From the NCBI RefSeq assembly GCF_040676675.1, contig NZ_JBFAPK010000025.1, forward strand, positions 1-64,000: a stretch of 64,000 bases of DNA, written 5' to 3'. Within the stretch, counting starts at the first letter, position 1; each line of letters starts with the position of its first letter. The notes under the pieces were generated by a model. That model was not told where the DNA came from. It saw only the letters and a list, made by a program, of their open reading frames with translations, and ran no database searches. Positions 59,916-64,000 of the stretch are shown here, piece by piece. Source of the DNA: JBFAPK01 sp040676675 (GTDB lineage: Bacteria; Actinomycetota; Actinomycetes; Mycobacteriales; Micromonosporaceae). Made by a program: the position numbers and the translations under genes.

Positions 59916-61640
59916 ATGGCGGTCAGCAGCACCCCCACCCGGACCGGCGAGTCGACACCCAGCGCGGAGCCGAGGCCCGCCCGCGCGCCCCGCCGCCCGC
60001 GGGGCGAGGGGCAGTGGGCGCTCGGGCACCGCGAGCCGCTCAACCCGAACGAGCGGACCAAGAAGGACGACAACCCGCTCAACGTACGGGCCCGGATCGA
60101 GAACATCTACGCCCACCGCGGCTTCGCCTCCATCGACCCCGCCGACCTGCGCGGGCGGTTCCGCTGGTGGGGGCTCTACACCCAGCGCAAGGCCGGCATC
60201 GACGGCGGGCGTACGGCGGTCCTGGAGCCGCACGAGCTCGAAGACGAGTACTTCATGCTGCGGGTACGCATCGACGGCGGGCAGCTCAACCTGGAGCAGC
60301 TGCGTACCGTCGCCGGCATCTCGCAGCGGTACGCCCGGGGCACCGCCGACGTCACCGACCGGCAGAACATCCAGCTGCACTGGGTACGGATCGAGGACGT
60401 GCCCGCGATCTGGCGCGAGCTGGAGTCGGTCGGCCTGCAGACCACCGAGGCGTGCGGCGACTGCCCGCGGGTGGTGCTCGGCAGCCCGGTCGCCGGGGTC
60501 GCCGAGGCGGAGCGGATCGACCCGACGCCGGCGATCGACGAGATCGTCCAGCGGTACGTCGGCGACCCGGCCTTCGCCAACCTGCCACGCAAGTTCAAGT
60601 CGTCGGTCTCCTGGCTGGCGGACATGCCGTACGAGGTGAACGACATCTCCTTCCTCGGCGTGGAGCACCCCGAGTACGGCCCCGGCTTCGACCTCTGGGT
60701 CGGTGGCGGCCTCAGCACCAACCCGATGCTCGCCCAGCGGCTGGGGGTCTGGGTGCCGCTGGCGGAGATCCCCGACGTCTGGGCCGGGGTCGTGTCGATC
60801 TTCCGGGACTACGGCTACCGCCGGCTGCGCCACCGCGCCCGCCTCAAGTTCCTGGTCGCCGACTGGGGGGTGGCGAAGTTCCGCGAGGTGCTGGAGAAGG
60901 AGTACCTCGGTCGGACCCTGCTCGACGGGCCGGCGCCGCGGCTGCCGGAGAAGCCGATCGACCACATCGGCGTCCACCCGCAGCGCGACGGGCTCCGCTA
61001 CGTCGGCGTCGCCCCGGTCGTCGGGCGCGTCTCCGGGGACCAGCTCCAGGCGCTCGCCGACGTCGTCGCCGCGCACGGCAGCGACCGGGTGCGGCTCACC
61101 CCGTACCAGAAGCTGCTGGTGCTGGACGTCGCGCCGGAGCGGGTCGACTCGCTGGTCGGGGCGCTGCGCCGGATCGGCCTGGAGGCCGAGCCGTCGGCCT
61201 GGCGGCGGGGCACGATGGCCTGCACCGGGCTGGAGTACTGCAAGCTCGCCATCGTCGAGACCAAGGCCCGGGGCGAGGAGCTGGTGGCCCGCCTGGAGGA
61301 GCGGTTGCGCGGCTTCGACGCCGACATCTCCATCCACCTCAACGGCTGCCCGAACGCCTGCGCCCGCACCCAGACCGCGGACATCGGCCTCAAGGGACAG
61401 CTGGTGCTGGGGCCGGACGGGCGCCAGGTCGAGGGCTTCCAGGTGCACCTCGGCGGTGGGCTGGGCATGGCCGAGGGGCAGACCGCCGGATTCGGCCGCA
61501 AGCTGCGCGGGCTCAAGACCACCGCGGCGGAGCTGCCCGAGTACGTCGAGCGACTGGCCCGCCGCTACCTGGCCGGTCGCGCCGAGGGCGAGTCGTTCAC
61601 CCAGTGGGTCGTCCGGGTCGACGAGGAGGAGTTGCGATGA
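59916..61640 (+). CDS. Ferredoxin-dependent sulfite (or nitrite) reductase
   Basis: A 574-residue siroheme enzyme reducing sulfite to sulfide with six electrons. The 4Fe-4S/siroheme ligands are in GTMACTGLEYCKLAIVETK (C-x5-C) and LNGCPNACARTQ (C-x3-C). The siroheme-binding Arg/Lys residues lie in TADVTDRQNIQLHW and PRKFKSSVSWLAD. ATG 59916 follows CGGAGGAC. The operon with APS/PAPS reductase argues for sulfite over nitrite. It overlaps the next gene by ATGA. Confidence 0.9.
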   Translation: MAVSSTPTRTGESTPSAEPRPARAPRRPRGEGQWALGHREPLNPNERTKKDDNPLNVRARIENIYAHRGFASIDPADLRGRFRWWGLYTQRKAGIDGGRTAVLEPHELEDEYFMLRVRIDGGQLNLEQLRTVAGISQRYARGTADVTDRQNIQLHWVRIEDVPAIWRELESVGLQTTEACGDCPRVVLGSPVAGVAEAERIDPTPAIDEIVQRYVGDPAFANLPRKFKSSVSWLADMPYEVNDISFLGVEHPEYGPGFDLWVGGGLSTNPMLAQRLGVWVPLAEIPDVWAGVVSIFRDYGYRRLRHRARLKFLVADWGVAKFREVLEKEYLGRTLLDGPAPRLPEKPIDHIGVHPQRDGLRYVGVAPVVGRVSGDQLQALADVVAAHGSDRVRLTPYQKLLVLDVAPERVDSLVGALRRIGLEAEPSAWRRGTMACTGLEYCKLAIVETKARGEELVARLEERLRGFDADISIHLNGCPNACARTQTADIGLKGQLVLGPDGRQVEGFQVHLGGGLGMAEGQTAGFGRKLRGLKTTAAELPEYVERLARRYLAGRAEGESFTQWVVRVDEEELR

Positions 61641-61795
61641 GTGATCAGCGTGCCGCGCCCCTGTACTGCCCGTACTGCGGCGAGGAGGACCTGCGGCCGA
61701 ACGAGGAGTCGCACGGCGCCTGGGAGTGCCACGGCTGTGCCCGCGTCTTCACGGTGAAGTTCACCGGGCTGCTCGCCTCGGCGGTGCGGCCGTGA
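61637..61795 (+). CDS. Small zinc-ribbon protein in the sulfur operon
   Basis: A 52-residue protein, ATG 61637 overlapping the sulfite reductase stop (ATGA), so coupled. Two Cys pairs, LYCPYCGEEDLRP and WECHGCARVFTV, form a rubredoxin- or ribbon-like zinc site. It sits at a conserved position between sulfite reductase and cysH in many actinobacteria. A role in electron transfer or complex assembly is possible but unproven. It is shorter than most gene callers accept. Confidence 0.82.
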   Translation: MSDQRAAPLYCPYCGEEDLRPNEESHGAWECHGCARVFTVKFTGLLASAVRP

Positions 61796-62619
61796 GCCCG
61801 GTCTCGGCCGCCGGGCTCGGCCTGATCACGCTCGGGCCGGCGGGGACACCGGCGACGGCCCGGTCCTTCGAGGACGGTTCGGCCTCCGCGCCGAGGGGCG
61901 GCACTCCGGATCGGACGGACGCCGGCCGGCGCGGCCCGGACGAGCTGCGGGCGCTGGCCGAGGAGGCGGGCCGGGAACTGGAGGGCGCCCCGGCGGAGGA
62001 GATCGCGGGCTGGGCGGCGCGTACCTTCGGGGAGCGCTTCTGCGTGACCAGCTCGATGGCGGACGCCGTCCTGGCCCACCTGGTGTCCCGGGTGGCGCCC
62101 GGCGTGGACGTGGTCTTCCTCGACACCGGACTGCACTTCCCCGAGACGCTCCAGGTCCGCGACACGGTGGCCCGTACGCTGCCGGTCCGGGTCCGCTCCA
62201 TCCGACCCCGGCTCACCGTGGGTCAGCAGGACGGCGAGTACGGTCCCCGCCTCTTCTCCCGGGCGCCGGACGAGTGCTGCGCCCTGCGCAAGGTCGAACC
62301 GCTGGAGCGGGCGCTCGCCGACTACGACGCGTGGGCGGCGGGGCTGCGCCGGGACGAGTCCCCGACCCGGGCGAACACGCCGGTGGTGGCCTTCGACGAG
62401 CGGCGGGGCAAGGTCAAGGTCAACCCGATCGCGGCGTGGACCGAGGCCGACGTGGACGGCTACATCGCCCGCTGGAACGTGCCGGTGAACGAGCTGTTCC
62501 GGCAGGGCTACACCTCGATCGGCTGCTGGCCCTGCACCCGGCGTACCAAGGCCGGGGAGGACCCGCGGGCCGGTCGCTGGGCGATGTTCGACAAGACCGA
62601 GTGCGGCCTGCACGTATGA
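61792..62619 (+). CDS. cysH: APS/PAPS reductase (4Fe-4S type)
   Basis: A 275-residue adenylyl-sulfate reductase making sulfite from activated sulfate with thioredoxin as donor. Seen: FGERFCVTSSMADAVLAHLV (substrate loop), VDVVFLDTGLHFPET, DECCALRKVEPLERAL and GCWPCTRRT, whose CC...CxxC set marks the 4Fe-4S APS-type enzyme, and the catalytic Cys in TECGLHV. GTG 61792 overlaps the previous stop (GTGA). The N-terminal 50 residues are low complexity. Confidence 0.93.
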   Translation: MSPVSAAGLGLITLGPAGTPATARSFEDGSASAPRGGTPDRTDAGRRGPDELRALAEEAGRELEGAPAEEIAGWAARTFGERFCVTSSMADAVLAHLVSRVAPGVDVVFLDTGLHFPETLQVRDTVARTLPVRVRSIRPRLTVGQQDGEYGPRLFSRAPDECCALRKVEPLERALADYDAWAAGLRRDESPTRANTPVVAFDERRGKVKVNPIAAWTEADVDGYIARWNVPVNELFRQGYTSIGCWPCTRRTKAGEDPRAGRWAMFDKTECGLHV

Positions 62620-63524
62620 GCACCGGGCCGGTGGCCCCGACGAGCACCGGGCCGGTGGCCCCGACGACCGCCCGTCCGGCGGGGCCGATCGTGCTCGTGG
62701 CCCACGGTAGCCGGGATCCCCGGGCCGCCTCGGCGACCCGGGCCCTGGTCCGGGCCGTGCAGGCCGAGCGCCCGGACGCGCAGGTACGCGCGAGCTTCCT
62801 CGACCACACCCGGCCGGGGCCCGGTCAGGTGCTGCGCGCTCTGGAGGCGGCCGGGCACCGGGGCGCGGCCGTGGTGCCGCTGCTGCTCACGGCCGCGTAC
62901 CACGGCCGGGTGGACATCCCCGGCGCGATCACCGCGGCCCGGGTGGCCGGGTTGCGCATGCCGGTGGCGGTCACCGACGTGCTCGGGCCGGTGGGCGGCG
63001 TGGTGGACGAGCTGCTGCTGGCCGGGCTGCGCCGACGGTTGGCCGAGACGGGCGCGGTGCCGGCCGAGACGGGCGCGGTGCCGGCCGAGACGGGCGCGGT
63101 GCCCGTCGACCGGGGCGCCGCGTCGACCGGGGTAGGGTCGGCGCCCGGTCCGGTCGCCCCGGCGGCGGACGGGATCGTGCTGGCCGCCGCCGGCACCCGG
63201 GACGAGGCCGCCCGCCGTACCGTCGACGAGGCGGCGCGGGCGCTGGGTGAGCTGCTGGACGTGCCGTGCCTGGCGGCGTACGCCTCGGCCGCGCCGCCGA
63301 CCGCCGGGGCCGCGGTGGCCGAGCTGCGGGAGCGGGGGGCTCGGCGGGTGGCGGTGGCCGCCTATTTCCTGGCGCCGGGCCGGCTCTACGAGACGGCCTG
63401 TGCCTCCGCCCGCGCCGAGGGGGTGGTGGCGGTGGCGGCCCCGTTGGGAGCGGCCCCGGAACTGGCCCGGCTGGTGCTCGCCCGGGTGGCGGCGGAACCG
63501 GCGGCCCGGTACACCCGGACCTGA
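62616..63524 (+). CDS. Sirohydrochlorin chelatase, CbiX/SirB family
   Basis: A 302-residue two-domain chelatase inserting Fe (or Co) into sirohydrochlorin, the last step to siroheme needed by the operon's reductase. Domain 1: IVLVAHGSRDPRAASATRAL with active His, and PLLLTAAYHGRVDIPGAI. Domain 2: IVLAAAGTRDEAARRTVDEA. In domain 2 the His is replaced (AAAGTRD), so only one half may be active. The linker carries a slipped 21-bp repeat, and the N-terminus repeats STGPVAPT. ATG 62616 overlaps the cysH stop (ATGA). Confidence 0.88.
   Translation: MSTGPVAPTSTGPVAPTTARPAGPIVLVAHGSRDPRAASATRALVRAVQAERPDAQVRASFLDHTRPGPGQVLRALEAAGHRGAAVVPLLLTAAYHGRVDIPGAITAARVAGLRMPVAVTDVLGPVGGVVDELLLAGLRRRLAETGAVPAETGAVPAETGAVPVDRGAASTGVGSAPGPVAPAADGIVLAAAGTRDEAARRTVDEAARALGELLDVPCLAAYASAAPPTAGAAVAELRERGARRVAVAAYFLAPGRLYETACASARAEGVVAVAAPLGAAPELARLVLARVAAEPAARYTRT
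63042..63104. repeat. Three in-frame 21-bp tandem repeats in the chelatase linker
   Basis: The unit GCCGAGACGGGCGCGGTGCC(G) occurs at 63042, 63063 and 63084 and encodes AETGAVP three times between the two chelatase domains. It is a replication-slippage site that changes only linker length. Confidence 0.9.
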
Positions 63525-63605
63525 GATCACGGCCGGTTCGCACCCGGCGCCCCGGATCGGGGCGGCAGTACGCCCGGGTGTACGGTCGGTCACCGTGCAA
63601 ACAGA

Positions 63606-63638
63606 ACGCCCTGGGGGAGTGGGGTTCCCCCAGGGCGT
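63606..63638. terminator. Terminator hairpin between the sulfur operon and whiB1
   Basis: Perfect 13-bp arms (63606-63618 and 63626-63638) with a seven-base loop, between convergent transcription units, 19 bases from the end of whiB1. Confidence 0.85.
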
Positions 63639-63657
63639 CAGTGCTTGTGGTGGTTGG

Positions 63658-63915
63658 TCAGGCGGTGTGAGCGCGCAGCACCCGAAGGCCGCCGCGGCGC
63701 TTGACGGCGCGGCGCTCCTCCTCGCTCATCCCGCCCCAGACGCCAGCGTCCTGACCTGACTCGAGCGCCCACTGCAGGCACTCATCGGTCACGGAGCAGC
63801 GCCGGCAGACGGCCTTGGCCTGCTCGACCTGCAGGAGAGCCGGGCCAGACGTCCCGATCGGGAAGAACAGCTCCGGGTCCTCGTCGCGGCAGGCAGCATG
63901 GTGACGCCAGTCCAT
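63658..63915 (-). CDS. whiB1: WhiB1-type iron-sulfur regulator
   Basis: An 85-residue protein very close to mycobacterial WhiB1: MDWRHHAACRDEDPELFFP, four Cys in HAACRDED and VCRRCSVTDEC, and AGVWGGMSEEERR. The 4Fe-4S cluster is nitric-oxide sensitive in the mycobacterial protein and binds SigA. ATG 63915 matches the known start; ATG 63933 would add six residues. In M. tuberculosis whiB1 (Rv3219) is also next to pdtaS. The bases 63934-64000 are its promoter region and the end of the window. Confidence 0.92.
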   Translation of the reverse strand: MDWRHHAACRDEDPELFFPIGTSGPALLQVEQAKAVCRRCSVTDECLQWALESGQDAGVWGGMSEEERRAVKRRGGLRVLRAHTA

Positions 63916-64000
63916 GGCGGCAACACTCCTCATTCTGGGTGGGTGGCAGTTATTGCTGGATCTTTCCTATATGCATCCGCGTGCCATTCGCGACGGTGTG

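Overview
The window is very GC-rich, almost every third codon position is G or C, and GTG/TTG starts are frequent. It carries WhiB proteins, a SigR/RsrA thiol-stress pair, the 24-residue ribosomal protein bL37, a DUF5679 protein and a PdtaS-type kinase. This points to an actinobacterium, most likely a member of the Micromonosporaceae (Micromonospora-like). That placement is an inference from gene content; no rRNA is present.

Layout. (1) 1-7.6 kb: conserved actinobacterial genes, namely DUF5679, a YgjP-type peptidase, a nucleotidyltransferase-like protein, a zincin-like protein, a PDZ/Lon-type protease and UPF0182. (2) 7.8-8.3 kb: two identical initiator tRNA genes enclosing a short segment with an 18-bp triple repeat, a hairpin and a possible gene remnant. 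(3) 8.4-12.2 kb: a three-subunit molybdenum hydroxylase operon of the PaoABC type. (4) 12.4-16.2 kb: a single protein joining an ECF sigma factor, a zinc anti-sigma motif, a membrane helix and a GH128-like glycosidase domain, then a small membrane protein and an orphan solute-binding lipoprotein. (5) 16.4-18.2 kb: purC and a divergent PRPP synthase. (6) 18.4-29.2 kb: two large divergent secreted proteins, a DNRLRE/FG-GAP/ricin protein and a 2110-residue RHS protein ending in an HExxH domain, with a small exported protein overlapping the RHS stop. (7) 29.3-39.6 kb: accessory regulation, including anti-sigma-type ATPases, a two-component pair, XRE/SDR genes, a beta-helix protein, GntR with two small Cys-containing proteins, and a glycosyltransferase. 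(8) 39.7-63.9 kb: EamA, hisN, rsgA, aroA, SRAP, WhiB, sigR-rsrA, bL37, a BCCP-like protein, efflux genes, SIS, pdtaS, GT39, an assimilatory sulfate reduction operon and whiB1. The order rsgA, aroA, SRAP, sigR/sigH, rsrA/rshA, BCCP, pdtaS, whiB1 matches the Mycobacterium tuberculosis Rv3228-Rv3219 block, with insertions.

How genes work together. sigR has a clear SigR-type promoter and encodes a long N-terminal extension, like the autoregulated sigma-R-prime form of Streptomyces; RsrA follows as its redox-sensing partner. The sulfur operon (siroheme sulfite reductase, zinc-ribbon protein, APS/PAPS reductase, CbiX/SirB-like chelatase) is joined by ATGA/GTGA overlaps and preceded by a 32-residue leader peptide with a late Cys codon, suggesting attenuation. 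A TetR gene and a 14-TM efflux pump diverge from an operator that overlaps the pump promoter.

Most unusual items: the sigma/anti-sigma/GH128 fusion; the RHS protein with an HExxH tip and overlapping partner; and a roughly 65-bp inverted-repeat element present twice in opposite orientation, each copy supplying the stop codon of the adjacent leftward gene.
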